Source: Cannabis sativa
Lineage: Eukaryota; Streptophyta; Magnoliopsida; Rosales; Cannabaceae
Reading direction: 5' to 3'
NCBI RefSeq assembly: GCF_029168945.1
Contig: NC_083609.1
Span: 22,441,501 to 22,505,500, forward strand
Length of the DNA: 64,000 nucleotides
In this document: positions 31,421 to 44,350 of the stretch, piece by piece
How positions within the stretch are numbered: the stretch's first letter is position 1
How the letters are laid out: the number at the start of each line of letters is the position of its first letter
Translations under genes and position numbers: made by a program
Notes under the pieces: generated by a model
The model's input: the letters and a program-made list of their open reading frames with translations, nothing else
The model's database searches: none
Told to the model about the DNA's origin: nothing

Positions 31421-34400
31421 ATGAATAACCCTCACCCCGATCCTCTCCTAGTTACTATCTTAGCAAAAGAACTCTATAGTGTGAAAATGCATCCTGGTAG
31501 TTGCATTAACTCGCACCTGTTGATGATGAATATGAAGTTCCAAAAGGCAAATCTACTAGGAATTGATTTATCAAGAGAACAATGGGTCCAACTCATCCTT
31601 AATAGTCTTCCTCCAGAGTATAATGAATTTGTTATCTCTTACATGATCAACAATTCTAACTCCTCCGACATGGACAAGCTCGAAGCAGAATTACGAGCCC
31701 ATGAACGGAATTTGATTGCAATGGGTCCCCCTGGGTTTGCAATTCATAATCGAAGGAAAAGGACTAGGTATGAAGGATCTAGCAAAACTGCTTCTTCAAG
31801 TACAATTATCAGACATGATCTTCTATGTTCGAATTGTAATGAAAAGGGACATCATGAAGAACGATGTCCTAGGCTTCTAAACAATTCAAACGAAGGTAAT
31901 GCTTTTGTCTTTGAATCATGTGTTTTAGAGAACGACAAATCCTTCTGGATTGTTGATTCTGGGTATACTAACCATGTATGTTCTTCACTGCAGTTGCTTG
32001 AAACTTGGGAAAATCTGCTTCCAGGAAAGTTAAAGCTTAAAGTTGGCAATGGCGAATTAGTGTCGGTCAAAGCTAGAGGAAAAGCCCGCATCAAGTTTCA
32101 ACAAAGATTTTTAATTTTAGAAAATGTTTTATTTATTCCAAACTTTAGTAGAAACTTGATTAGTGTCTCATGTTTGCAAACACAATCTTATATATTGAAT
32201 ATTTCGAGTACAAATTGTTCAATTTCTCGTAATGGATTTCAAATATGTGTTGCTATAATGGAACAAGGGCCTTATGTTTTAAGACCGAGTACTCAAATCT
32301 CACTAAATAGTGAACTTTTCAGTGTAGCTAGACCTAGAAACCTCAAAAGAAAAGAGATTGATAATGATGATCAAACTTATCTATGGCATTTACGTTTAGG
32401 TCATATAGGCTTTGATAGACTCAATAGGCTAACCAAAGGCGGTCCAATGAAAAATGTCGTCTTAGGTGAACTGCCAGTATGTGAGTCCTGCCTAGAAGGA
32501 AAAATGACTAAACGTTCTTTCTCTGCAAAGGGAGAGCGTGCCAAAATCCCTCTAGGGTTAGTGCATTCCGATGTCTGCGGACCTTTGAATATCAAAGCCC
32601 GAGGTGGTTACGAGTATTTTGTCACTTTCATTGACGATTTCTCTAGATATAGTTTTCTTTACCTAATGCAAAAGAAATCTGAAACGTTTGAAAAGTTTCA
32701 GGAGTTTCATGCTTTGGCCCAAAACCAATTAGGTAAATCATTAAAGATCTTGCGAACTGATAGGGGTGGAGAATATATGGATATGCAGTTCAAAGATCAT
32801 TTAATTGAACTTGGAATTGAATTCCAATACACTGCCCCAAGCACTCCACAACAAAATGGAGTTGCAGAAAGAAGAAATCACACTCTTTTGGAAATGGTTA
32901 GGTCTATGCTATTCAAATGGCAAATGACATTCTAAATGTTGTTCCATCTAAAGCAGTCCCTAAGACACCCGTCGAACTTTGGAATGGTCGTACACCTAGT
33001 TTACGCCATTACAGAATTTAGGGGTGCCTTGCTCATGTCTTAAGAAAGAAAGAAGGCAAACTTGAATCACGTACCGAAGTATGCATGTTTGTCAGAAATT
33101 CTAAAGAGACTAGGGGTGGACTGTTTTATAGTCACAAGGATAACAAAGTGTTTGTTTCTACAAATGCTACTTTCCTTGAAGAGAACTATATTAAAGACTA
33201 CAAACTGAAAAGTAAAGTTGTTCTAGAGGAATTGCTATCAGATATAAGTCCTTCCAATGTTCTGTCCTCTTCCACTCGTGAAGAAGACAATCCCACTCCC
33301 TCAGTTGAACAAACTGAGAAATCTACTACTAAAGTTTCTGTTCAGAAGATCACCGCACCTCGTCGTAGTGGGAGGGTTTCAACAAAACCTGCTCGTTATG
33401 GCTTGGATGGTGAAATCAATAGGGTCGTAGGTGACGGTATTGAAGACGATCCATTAACCTATAAACAGGGAATGGCTAGTCCGCAACAGAAACGATGGTC
33501 AACCGACATGGATTCAGAAATGGATTCCATGAAAAAGAACAAAGTCTGGGAATATGTAGACGCTCCTGACGACTATCATCCGATAGGATGCAAGTGGGTT
33601 TACAAGAAGAAAAGAGGAGCTGGAGGCGAAGTCGAAACTTTTAAAGCTAGACTTGTAGCCAAGGGTTATACCCAAAGAGAAGGCGTGGACTATGAGGAAA
33701 CTTTTAGTCCTGTTGCCATGCTCAAATCCATCCGAATTCTTCTCTCCATAGCTGCTGCTTTCGATTATGAAATCTGGCAAATGGATGTCAAGACTGCCTT
33801 CCTTAATGGGGTACTTGAAGAAACCATCTATATGGAGCAACCAGAAGGTTATGTTCTTCCTGGGCAGGAAAAGAAAGTTCGCAAATTAAATAGGTCTATC
33901 TATGGACTTAAGCAAGCTTCTCGCTCATGGAACAAAAGGTTTGATGAAATCATCAAGACCTACGACTTTCTTCAGAATGAAGATGAACCTTGTGTTTACC
34001 AACTCAAGGAAGACCAAGTAGTAGTATTCCTGGTCCTTTATGTTGATGACATTTTGATTATTGGAAACAATGTCAAGAAAATGACTCACATCAAGGAATG
34101 GCTCAATTCTCAATTCGATATGAAAGATTTGGGTGAAGTAGCCTATGTTCTTGGTATTCAGATTATCAGAAACCGGAAGAACAGATCTCTTGCTCTCTCT
34201 CAAACAACCTACATAGACAAAGTCTTAGAGAGATTCTCCATCAACAACACCAATGGGGAAAACATGCCTTCTAGATATGGTATTCGTCTATCTAAGGAAC
34301 AGTTTCCGACTGATCCTCAAGAGATAGAGGACATGGCGAAAATTCCCTATGCCTCTGCAGTTGGAAGTCTAATGTATGCAATGTTATGCACTAGACCTGA

Positions 34401-35016
34401 CATCTGTTATGCTGTTGGAATCGTGAGCAGGTGTCAGTCTAATCCAGGACATGAACATTGGAATGTAGTTAAGTATATTCTGAAATACTTAAAGAGTACA
34501 AGGAATCTTGTGTTAGTCTACAAGGGTGGTGCTTTAAATCCAATAGGCTACACTGATTCAGATTTCCAGGCAAGTCTTGAAGACAATAAATCTACATCTG
34601 GGATGGTGTTTACTCTTGAGGGTTGAGCAGTGGTTTGGAGAAGTGCTAAACAAACCGCTATATCGGACTCAACTATGGAAGCTGAATACATAGCTGCAGC
34701 CGAAGCTGCTAAAGAACTTGTCTGGCTAAGAAAGTTCTTCACCAGTATAGGTGTCGTTCCTGGAATGGAAAAGCCTCTGGTCCTACTTTGTGATAACAAT
34801 GGAGCAATAGAAAACAGTAAAGAACCTCGAAGCCACAAGAGAAGCAAACACATTGAAAGGAAGTATCACATTATCAGAGAATACGTGGCAAGAGGGGATG
34901 TACTAGTTGTGAAAGTTGACACAGAGGACAACCTAGCTGATCCATTTACCAAAGTCTTGGCCGTGACAGCATTTGAAAAGCACCGTCAGAATTTAGGATT
35001 AATTGATATGTACTAA
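31421..35016 (+). pseudogene. Copia B gag-pol polyprotein, broken
   Basis: The start at 31421 (MNNPHPDP) matches copia C. Order: a short gag with a CCHC knuckle (CSNCNEKGHHEERC, near 31829); protease VDSGYTNHVC; integrase with GAG-pre-integrase HLRLGH and CESC, then VHSD, LRTD and VAER as the D, D, E positions; reverse transcriptase with AFLNG and LYVDDILII; RNase H with GYTDSD and AEYIAAAEAA. Lesions: a 40-bp loss at 32906-32910 between two ATGCT words, shifting the frame; TAG at 33019-33021 where copia C has TGG; and TGA at 34624-34626 where copia C has GGA. After the shift the frame is otherwise open to TAA at 35014-35016. This copy cannot make a full polyprotein. Confidence 0.93.
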
Positions 35017-35034
35017 TTAGTTTTATATTAGTGC

Positions 35035-35045
35035 AAGTGGGAGTT
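35035..35045 (+). other. Polypurine tract of copia B
   Basis: AAGTGGGAGTT immediately before the 3' LTR start. Copia C has AAGTGGAAGTT in the same place. Confidence 0.65.
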
Positions 35046-36915
35046 TGTTTTGGTTTTATGCCCTAAATAAAACTCCATTTCAATGTAATCTATTTTATTC
35101 AACATCAATAAAGAAACAGAAGTATTTTTCATTCATTTGTGTATGTTTTGGTTCACTTGTCTATTTGATTCATAAATTCATCTTAAACCCTTTTCACATA
35201 CTTGATCCTGTTTATTGTGTTGTCATCACATTGGAAAGTAAACATGACTATGTGAATAAAGTTTCCTAGATTTATCAGACACAGGGTTTTACTGATATGA
35301 TAATCTACAACAAGAGTTTACTTGCATTTGGAGAAATGCTATGTTCTTTCCAGAACATTGGTTAAAGTAAAGCTCAGGTTGGATGCATAGAGTATGCATT
35401 GGAAGGGACCGATATTGAACTTTGACTTAGATTTAATTAAACTTACCGTAAAATCTATTCAAGTCAATATCGCCAAGTTGGTCCTAGATCAAATGTTCTT
35501 AATCCTTTTATGATTAGGCTCAATCTTGAAAGGCTATTCGTGTTCTTTGATTTGTTAGTTAAGCCTACTTTTAGGTCAGGGTGATACGTACATTTTGGGA
35601 ACACGGTAGTGCAATTGAGTGGGAGCGCTAGCATAAACATGGAATCTATAGCTTCTATTTGGCGAATAGTAAGCAAAGGATGATCTCCTTCGAGCTTGAC
35701 CAAACGAACATAAATGGTGGAGTACTCATTTCACATAAGCTGAAATATCATTTATACGGGGTCAAGTGTTTTAAGGATAAAATACATAGTAGGGTGTTAC
35801 GGTAATCTAATCCCTTTACAGTGTAGATCATTCATATAGAGGATCATTGATCAAATTAGGATTATAACAATGGATAACTAATGATGCGTCTATATGGTGG
35901 AACATATAGAGCATTCTATATACTGAGAGTGCAATTCTAAGTTCTATGCGTGGATTCAACGAAGAATTAATAAGTTAGTGAATTTTAGTGCTAAATTCTT
36001 GATCTACTTATTGGAAGCTCGGTTATATAGACCCATGGTCCTTGCACTAGTTGAGATAATATTGTTTGTAAGACTCATGTAATTGGTTTTGATTAATCAA
36101 TTATAATTCACAAATTAGACTATGTCTATTTGTGAAATTTTCACTAAGTAAGGTAGAAATTGTAAAGAAAGAGTTAATAGGGGCATATTTGTTAATTATG
36201 ATACTTTGTATGGTTCAATTAATAAATATGATAAATGACAATATTATTTAATAATTATTTATAGTTATTAAATAGTTAGAATTTCCATTTAAATGGTTGA
36301 ATTAGGAAATTGGTATTTTTGAGAAAATCAGATACAAAAGTGTTAAAATTGCAAAAAGCAAGGCCCAAATCCATCAAGCCATGGCCGACCACTTTTGTAG
36401 GCATTTTAAACTTATATTTTCATTATTTTAATGCCAAATAATTCAAACCTAACCCTAGTGGATTGCTATAAATAGATAGTGAAGGCTTCAACAAAATTAC
36501 ACTTCTGAATCAGAAAAACCTGAGCCTTCTCTCTCTTCCTTGGCCGCCACCCTCTCTCTCTCTTCTTCCTTCATATTTCAAGCTTACCTTAGTGATTAGA
36601 GTAGTGCCCACACACAGCAAGCAATACCTCAATCATAGTGAATAAGATCGTGAAGAAAGATCATCAGCAAAGGAGTTTCAGCATCAAGGATTCAGAGAAA
36701 GAGATTCAGGTTCAGATCTTGATAATACTCTGCTACAGAAAGGATACAAGGGTTAGAGATGTGAACTGAAGGAGTCATTTAATTCCGCTGCACCCAATGT
36801 AAGGTTTCTTAAACTTTATACGTGTTTATTTCATCGTTTTAGAAAGTTCATATTTAGGGTGTTAATAAACATACTTGTGAGTAGATCTAAGATCCTGGTA
36901 AAATAAATTCTAACA
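35046..36915 (+). repeat. Copia B 3' LTR (1,870 bp)
   Basis: Starts TGTTTTGGTTTTATG (one added T and one change compared with the 5' LTR), ends AATTCTAACA. TATA box at 36467-36475. The upstream palindrome is mutated to GGCCGACC (36383-36390), still 76 bases away. Confidence 0.95.
36383..36475 (+). promoter_or_regulatory. LTR promoter of copia B 3' LTR, palindrome mutated
   Basis: GGCCGACC (36383-36390) and TATAAATAG (36467-36475). This is the only covering copy in the window in which the palindrome is altered. Confidence 0.5.
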
Positions 36916-38866
36916 GCTTTGCCATCAGATCAAGAAAAGTTTGTTGTTTACTGTGATGCATCCAGATAGGGTCTGGGATGTGTTCTAATGCAAGCTGACA
37001 AAGTTATAGCTTATGCCTCTCGTCAACTGAAAGATTATGAGCAGCGCTATCCAACGCATAATTTAAAGCTTGCTGCTGTAGTATTTGCTCTAAAAATATG
37101 GCGACATTATCTTTATGGTGAAAAATGCGACATTTACACTAATCATAAAAGTCTCAAGTGCTTTTTCACCCAGAAAGATTTAAACATGAGGCAGAGAAGG
37201 TGGCTGGAACTGTTTACAGATTACGACTATGAGATTTTGTATCACCCCGAGAAAGCCAATGTTGTGGCGGATGCACTAAAAAGGAGAGGTCCCGGGCAAG
37301 TTTTCACCACTTTTATGATAGCTCCTCAACTAGGCTCAGAGATGGTTAATGCGAGAATCGAATTTGTAGTTGGAAAGTTGCCCAACTTAAAACTCCAATC
37401 TGATTTGCTAGAAAGAATCAGAAAGGCACAATTAGAAGATCCCGAGCTAGTTTCGAGATGAGGTAATGGCTGGTCGGCCTAAGGACTTTTCCATCTCGAA
37501 TAATGAAATGTTACAGTATAAAGCTCGAGTTTGTGTTCCTTATATTGTTGAACTCAAGAAAGAGATCCTTGATGAAGCTCACACCACACCTTATTCACTG
37601 CATCTGGGAACCACCAAAATGCATCAAGATCTAAAACCCTACTTCTGGTGGTATGTGATGAAAAGAGATGTAGTAGATTATGTGTCCAAGTGCTTAACCT
37701 GCCAACAAATCAAAGCTGAACATCAAAGGTCGGCAGGGTTATTGCAACCACTAGCTCTTCCTGAATGGAAGTGGGAGGACATTGCAATGGATTTCGTGGT
37801 TGCTTTGCCTAGAACAATAGGAATGTATGATTCGGTATGGGTCATAGGGGACAGATTCACAAAGTCGGCTCATTTTCTGCTAGTAAAAATTACCTATTCA
37901 GTTGATCATTACGCTGCACTATATGTAAAGGAGATAGTTCGCCTCCATGGAGCTCCTAAATCTATTGTTCCAGACAGGGATCCAAAGTTTACATCAAAAT
38001 TTTGGGTGACTCTTCAGAGGGCTATGGGTACCAAGCTGAAGTTTAGCAAAACTTTTCACCCTGAGACTGATGGGCAATCAGAAAGAACAATTCAGATACT
38101 GGAAGATTTACTGCGAGCCTGTGTCATGAACTTTGAGGGTTCATGGAGTAAGTACTTGCCTTTAATTGAATTCTCCTACAATAATAGGTACTAGGGTACA
38201 ATAGGGATAGCTCCCTATGAGATGTTGTATGGTAGGAAATGTCGTTCCCCTATTCATTGGGACGAAACTGGAAAAATAAAGTACTTGGGTCCGAAATTAG
38301 TTCAGAAGACCAACGAAGCTATAGACAAGATCAAGGCTTGGATGCTTGCTTCCCAAAGGAGGCCAAAAAGTTATGTTGATCCTAAGCGCAGAGATGTTAC
38401 ATTTCAGGCAGCGGGAACATGTTTTTGTACGGGTTTCACCAGTAAAGGGTATTAAACGCTTCGGGAAGAGGGGTAAGTTAAGTCCTAAGTTAATTGGGCC
38501 ATTTTAGATACTCGGTAAGTTCGGACATGTAGCGTATCGGCTAGCCTTACCACCAGTACTATCGACTGTCCATAATGTATTTTATATTTTAATATTGAGG
38601 AAATATGTTTCAGACCTGAGTCATGTCTTGAGTTACGATGCCCTTGAATTACAGTCAGACTTATCCTATGAAGAACAGCCAGTTCAGATCCTTGATAGAA
38701 AGGAGAGAGTTCTTCGAAACAAGACCATCGCTTTGGTCAAAGTGCTCTGGAGGAAAAGCAAGGTGGAGGAAGCCACCTGGGAATTAGAGTCTGGCATGAG
38801 GACTCAATATCCAGAGCTATTCAGGTTAGATTTCGAGGACAAAATCCTTGTAACGGGGGGGATAAT
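36916..38866 (+). pseudogene. Gypsy B gag-pol, part 2: RNase H, integrase, chromodomain
   Basis: Resumes after the repeated GCTTT with [16 protein letters not shown], then a stop (CAG to TAG) and [12 protein letters not shown]. The RNase H text continues to 37461 with a stop. A new frame from 37466 carries the integrase: HTTPYSLHLGTTK with CLTCQQ, then MDFVVALPR, PDRDPKFTSKFW and [11 protein letters not shown], which match the D, D, E region. TAG at 38192 and a frame break near 38410 follow. The chromodomain-like end [20 protein letters not shown] (about 38670) to TQYPELFRLDF is readable to the polypurine tract AACGGGGGGGA (38852-38862). Confidence 0.92.
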
Positions 38867-40904
38867 TGTAATGACCACATTTCATAATATGGATTATAAA
38901 AGGCAATTATCACTAATTATTATTATTTTAGTAATTATTTGTAAAATTAAATTGTGGGTCCCATTGTTAAAAATGGGCATTAGAGTTATAATTTCTCAAT
39001 TCCGAAGATTTTATTAAACTCTAGGAGTATTATTTGAATTATATGTGAATTATGCTATTTTTATAATTTTTGCTCGGCGACAACGGAATATACGATGGAT
39101 GACTAGTTTGATCACATGGGTAGGTCTAGAACCTTATTTCTTAGTGGGATGTATGTTAGAGGAATTAGAGTACCAAGGTTGAGCGGGGTTATGGATTTTT
39201 ACCATTTTACCCCTAATCTTTAAAATGTTGAAGTTATAAAACAAATGGCATTTTAGTAATTTGTCTAATGGTTGATTTGGTGGCTGCCTAGGAGAGTAAC
39301 ACCTATTTATTTTATTTTTAGCCAAGGTTTATTTTGTTAAACCTTATTTCATTTTGAGAAAGATCAAGAAAAAGCCAAAATTCAAGAACAACTCTCTTTC
39401 CCTTCTCTCTCTCTTCGAACCAGCCAAAAATAAGGGGGTTTGCTGATGATCTTTGGAGTTTTCAACAAGGAATTGAAGAGGATTTCAAGTTGGGGTAATC
39501 CCTAGGTCAATTGTTCTAAGTTTTTCAAGTTTTGGTATTGGTTTGAATTTGTAATTTTGAGTTATAGGGGCTGTTAGGGTGTGATTAGGTTATGGTTCAG
39601 TTTTTATGTTCATTTTAAGTTGATTCTAGGTTCTGGTTGTTGATTTGACTGTATTGTGTGGAAATTTTCTAAGTTTGAGCTTTGAAACTCAAGCTGAGGT
39701 CTTTAAGGGCATGTTTTGATTCAGTGAGTTTTTCTGGGTTGTATTGGTTGGAATATGTTGTTTATAGCCTGTTTAGGTACTCTGGAAAGTTTGGTGGCAA
39801 TTGGTCGAGTTTTGAACAAGTTGTTGGTTGTTTGGTGAAACCTAGTGCAAACTAGTTAATCGGTTTGCCAGGTTCTGTAAAACCGGTTAACTGGTTTTGA
39901 CATATTCCCCGAACAACTCATTTTCTCAATCGTTGCCCATTTCAGTGCCTTAGTTGGGGTTTTTATTGTTTCCTAGGCTAGTGTAGTCCCTAGTGATAAT
40001 AATAGAACCTTGAGTTGTAGATTTGAGTTTCCCAGATTAGGGTTTCGGACATGTGATTTACCCAGTTTTAATATGTGATTAGGGCATCCATCTAGCGCGA
40101 GACTTTTCGTTCAGGTCGGCCAACTCACTTGAATCTGGAAAGAAGGTAAGAACTGTGTATAATGTGTAATATGAATATGCGAATATGTGTATATGTTAAG
40201 TGTATATGCATGTTTATATGTTTCTTACACTACCAACACTTAAACGGTTATGGTACAGAGTGCATTGGGATAGTGTATATTGTTAAAGAGTACATTACAG
40301 TGATACCAGAACAAGTACGGGAAAGTACAGGGTGTGTGTGGTATATCACTCAGTGGTACTCAGGGTATGAATCAAACCCTACCAACACTCGTGCAATGAG
40401 GTACGAAGTGTATGTGGTATAGTGGTTGTACCCTAGTAGGGAACGTTCTTACTTATCTTTTAAGCCTTGTAAATAGGTGTACGGGCGCCTAGATACAAGT
40501 CGGTATTATATGATATGTTATATGCTTTTCTTACTGGGTCTGTCGACTCACAGTTTTACTTCCATGTGTAGGTAAAGGAAAGGCAAAAGCTGAACAGGAG
40601 TGAGCCCGAGCTGAGATGAGGTTGTACATGTCATGGCGGTGCAACTTGGAGTGTTCGGTCTTGGGACATCTAGGGTTGTCAATTTGTAGTTGTTGTGCGA
40701 CCTGACATCTGTATTTTGGATTATATTGTAAAAGGTTTAAAAACGGGATCCCGACTTCGTATATCTTTATGTAAAGTTATAAAGTTTAATATTTAATATA
40801 GGAGTTTTATTTTGACACGATTTTCAAAGAAAGTTCTTTGATTAGCAAAGATAGCACTGTAATTGAAAAATCACTGTAGCTAGCCTTAGCATTAGGGCGT
40901 TAAA
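38867..40904 (+). repeat. Gypsy B 3' LTR (2,038 bp)
   Basis: Starts TGTAATGACC, ends GGGCGTTAAA (mutated from TTACA), followed by the duplication AACAC. It contains the inverted repeat at 40535-40550 and a near-palindrome AAAACCGGTTAACTGGTTTT at 39879-39898. ORFs at 39134-39325 and 40162-40422 are LTR noise. Confidence 0.93.
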
Positions 40905-40909
40905 AACAC

Positions 40910-43420
40910 CCAAGCCAAAGATTCTCTATTTGAGTGTCAAAAAATGTTACAAAATAAACCTCTAAACCAGGAGTTGTAGTTAATGGAATGTGAAGCCACG
41001 ACTAAATATGCTTTCACTCATAAAGCATAGTGCTCTTTCATGCAGCAAAAGTCTAAGGTTAATTGGATCATAGAAGGAGATGTAAACTCTTCCTCTTTCA
41101 TTTAAGTATCCGAGAAAGAAGAGCATAGAACTAGATTTATTCGATTAAAAACACTCCAAGAGTTAGAATCGAAAAAGCCAAAAGTAGTAACTAATGTATT
41201 CGTGAATTACTACAAGCACTTATTAAGAACTTGACTGGAAGGAAGGAGATAAGTATTACGAGCCATAGTCAAGAAAGGCTAGTTGCTATCTGAACAGCAG
41301 GCAAACATTCCTATGGTTGTGTACACTAAAGAAGATATTAACAAGCAATGCTTAATATTCTAGGGATTAAAGTGCAAGGGTTGGATGGGTATACTAGTTC
41401 CTTCTTTCAAGATAATTGAGACCTAATTGAAGATAATATTTGTGAAGTAATTTAATCTTGTATGCACTCGAGACATCTCCACAAGGAAATAAACTCTACA
41501 ATCTTAACACTTATTCCAAAAACTAAGTGTCCAAATACTTTAAGTGGCTTCCATCTTCTTGTATGTTGTTATGTGATTTATAAAGTGGCCACAAAGCTCA
41601 TATGTTCTCGACTGTAGCATATTTTACCTGAGCTAGTTGCACAGAACCAAGGAGGTTTCATAAAAGGAAAGTTTATAACTCACAATATAATGATCTGACC
41701 TAGTGAGACACTATGGTATAAAATCATCAAAGTCTAATTGCATGATCAAGCTTGACCTTTAAAAGGTATCTGATACCATAGAGTGGGGATTCATTGAAGA
41801 GATATTGCAAGAACTCAACTTTGCAACAAAGTTCATCAATTTAATAATAACTTGTGTGCTAACACCAAGATTATCGATTATGTTTAATGGATCAATGCAT
41901 GGTTTTTTTAGGCCAAGCGGGGCTTGAGACAAGGAGATCCCATATCGCCTCTACTCTTTGTGTATCTTACCAGAATATTGCAATAGATAAGCCTTAAAGA
42001 TGACTTTGGTTACCATGAAAGATGTGAAGACTTAAGATTGAATCACCTAAGCCTTACTGATAATGTGCTCCTATTTTGTAAAGGTTACTTTAAAATTATC
42101 TATTATATGTTACAAGGCCTTAAATTATTCTCAAACACCTCTAGTTTGCAGCCTAATAAAACAAAGTCAACAGTCAATTGTAGTGCAATGGATGAAAGGG
42201 AAATTCAAAGAATAATTGCTGTGTCTAGTTTTAGCAGGAGTGAAGTACCTTTTAAGTACATTTGTATTCCTATATGCACGAAGAGAATTTTAGCAACAAA
42301 ATGTAAAGTTCTTGTTGAGAAAATGACTACCTGAGTGAGAGCTTAGAGTACCAAAAACCTTTCATTTGCTGGCTAAGTGGTATTAGTTAATTTGGTTCCT
42401 CTCGCGATACATTCTTATTGGAGCCAAATTATGCTATTTATAAAGAAGACCATTGCAATAATAGAGATTATATGTCAAGCTTTCTTATGGAAAGGCCAAG
42501 CAACAGTCTTGGATCCATGAGTAGTTGCATGGAACACACTGTGTAAGTTAAAAACAACTAGGGAGATTTGCTTTAGTGTCATTTTAAACTGGAATGCTTA
42601 AATGGGTAAATATTATCAACTTACAAGATGAAGATTGGTGAAAATACAAGGCTAATGCTCAAAGTACTTGGTATTGAAGGAAAATTGTCGAGATCAAAAA
42701 CAAGGTTAGTCAACTTACAGATCCAAAGTATCGAACTGCAAATGGTGACAAGATACTTTGTCCAGCTCAAGATAAGGTAAGATGGTGCAAAGAATTTTGG
42801 TGTAGATATAGTACACTTAAAATAATATTTTGTTATGTGGATTGCTATTCAAAATAGGTTAAAAATCAAACAAAGGCTACATCGGTTCAATATAATTGAT
42901 AACTCCACATGTTTATTGTGTGGAACACATGAGGAAACGGTTCAACACCTCTTTTTTGAGTGTGATTTCACTCTTGAATGTTTGGACCTAGTGAAGAGCT
43001 GGCTAAAGTGGAAAGCTTGTATAAGCTCGTTACACAGGCTGCTTAGACGGATTGAGAAAGCAAAAATAGGAGTGTTTAAGAAGTAGGTTTTTTGAGTAGC
43101 TTTAACATGTTTAGTTTACCATGTTTGGCGACTCTGCAATGAAAAGCTTTAGATGTCAACAGATTAGAAGTCAGATTGATTAGTATATAACGTTAAAGGA
43201 GTTACCAAGGATAGAATAACTTGTGTAATGGTTAAAATGATAACCGAGAAAGAGTTAGATTGGTTTGAGATATTGTAAAAAAAAAGGAAATCATAACAGG
43301 TTGATTTGGAATGTATGGGGATGAGTTATATAATTGTATAATGATTTGAGGTTTGTTGACAAGTTCTCATTAGTTTGTAAAAATTATTTTTTAGAGTAAT
43401 TAATATTCAGTTTGTTCATA
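40910..43420 (+). pseudogene. LINE-2 ORF2, 3' part: reverse transcriptase and zinc region, broken
   Basis: Picks up just after the duplication with the pre-RT linker. WIIEGDVNSSSF (near 41065) is the WxxxGDxNTxxFH motif. GLDGYTSSFFQDN (near 41374), [15 protein letters not shown] (near 41925) and a degraded FADD region read as TDNVLLF (near 42060) are RT. RLKIKQRLHRFNIIDNSTCL with CGTHEETVQHLFFEC (42850-42965) is the zf-RVT region. Stops and frameshifts throughout. The 3' end with A tail was not found; text becomes unreadable near 43400. Confidence 0.85.
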
Positions 43421-44350
43421 AAAAAATTATAATTTATCACAACTAAATATATTTTTAGTTGCAACAAATTTTGTGTATGTATTTTTTTAGTTACAACAAA
43501 TCAATGGATAGTACTTAGTGTATCGGTAAGCAAATTATGAAATGAATTTAAGGAATTTCAACAAACATAATTATTATGTTTATTTTAAAACATTATAATT
43601 TAAATTTAAACTCAGTATATAAATCTCTTTTATTTTTTATCTTATATCAAATGTGGCGATATAACATAAAGCAATTTTTTGTTTTAACATTTCAATTCAA
43701 ATTTAAACTCATTACACACATCTAAAAATATATTTTATTATTATTTTTTTACTCAACCCATGTATCTAAAAAAAAATATCTTTCTATTATTATTTTTTTT
43801 AATAAATAAAATAGAAAAAGTGTTTATATTTTTTAAAGAACTGCAATACCGCTACCTATTACAGTTACTAAAATAATATCTTTCTATTATTATTTTCTAA
43901 AAAAAAAGTTGGGAAATTACCTCAAATACTATTTATTTAACTTTTTTTTTTCAAATTTACAGTTTGAGTTTTAAAAGTGGTTGCAGCACTAGTTGCAATA
44001 GGGGTTTCTATACGATTTTTTTGTGGCAATTTAAGTTGCAGCGTTAGTTGCAATAGGGATTTCTATGTATAAAAATACAAATTTTGAAGTATAAAAATGA
44101 AAAAACCCCAAAAAAGTTTATGATATTTCTATGAAAATAAAAAAAATATTATAAAATTAAAAGTATTATGGTCAAACTAAAATTATAATTAACAACAAAT
44201 TTTGAATATTATCATGTAATAAATAGCACATAAATTAAATATTTTTTAATATGATGTTATTTATGAATAGCATTAAGAAAAACTAAAATAAATGTAACCA
44301 AAATAAAAAACTAAGAATTTAACTAAGTACATGTGCATTTCATGTAATAT
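43421..44350. other. AT-rich spacer, no gene seen
   Basis: Homopolymer-rich. A ~30-base near-duplicate with GCACTAGTTGCAATAGGGGT (about 43985) and GCGTTAGTTGCAATAGGGAT (about 44041) is the only internal structure. Origin unknown. Confidence 0.6.

Larger units (their letters stand above)
26613..36915 (+). mobile_element. Ty1/copia retrotransposon B (Angela-like), inserted in gypsy B
   Basis: LTRs 26613-28489 and 35046-36915, TGTTGGG...CCAACA. Target duplication GCTTT at 26608-26612 and 36916-36920. A long leader (28490-31420) precedes gag-pol. The ~1.87-kb LTRs, long leader and RT/RNase H text point to the Angela (BARE-like) clade, a by-eye placement. The two LTRs differ at only a few percent of positions. 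The coding region is broken by a 40-bp deletion and two stops. Confidence 0.95.
21658..40904 (+). mobile_element. Ty3/gypsy LTR retrotransposon B, split by copia B
   Basis: LTRs at 21658-23698 and 38867-40904, both of the TGTAATGACC...TTACA type with mutations at the ends. Target duplication AACAC at 21653-21657 and 40905-40909. It lies inside LINE-2. Without the 10.3-kb copia B and its duplication it would be about 8.9 kb. Its coding region is related to gypsy A but its LTRs differ. In the first 300 bases I count roughly 8% difference between its two LTRs, so it is older than copia B. Confidence 0.95.

Noticed and set aside
43979..44067. Near-duplicate GTTGCAATAGGG segments as a terminal repeat of a small transposon
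   Set aside because: Only ~55 bases apart, direct, and with no target duplication or inverted ends; left as an unexplained short repeat.
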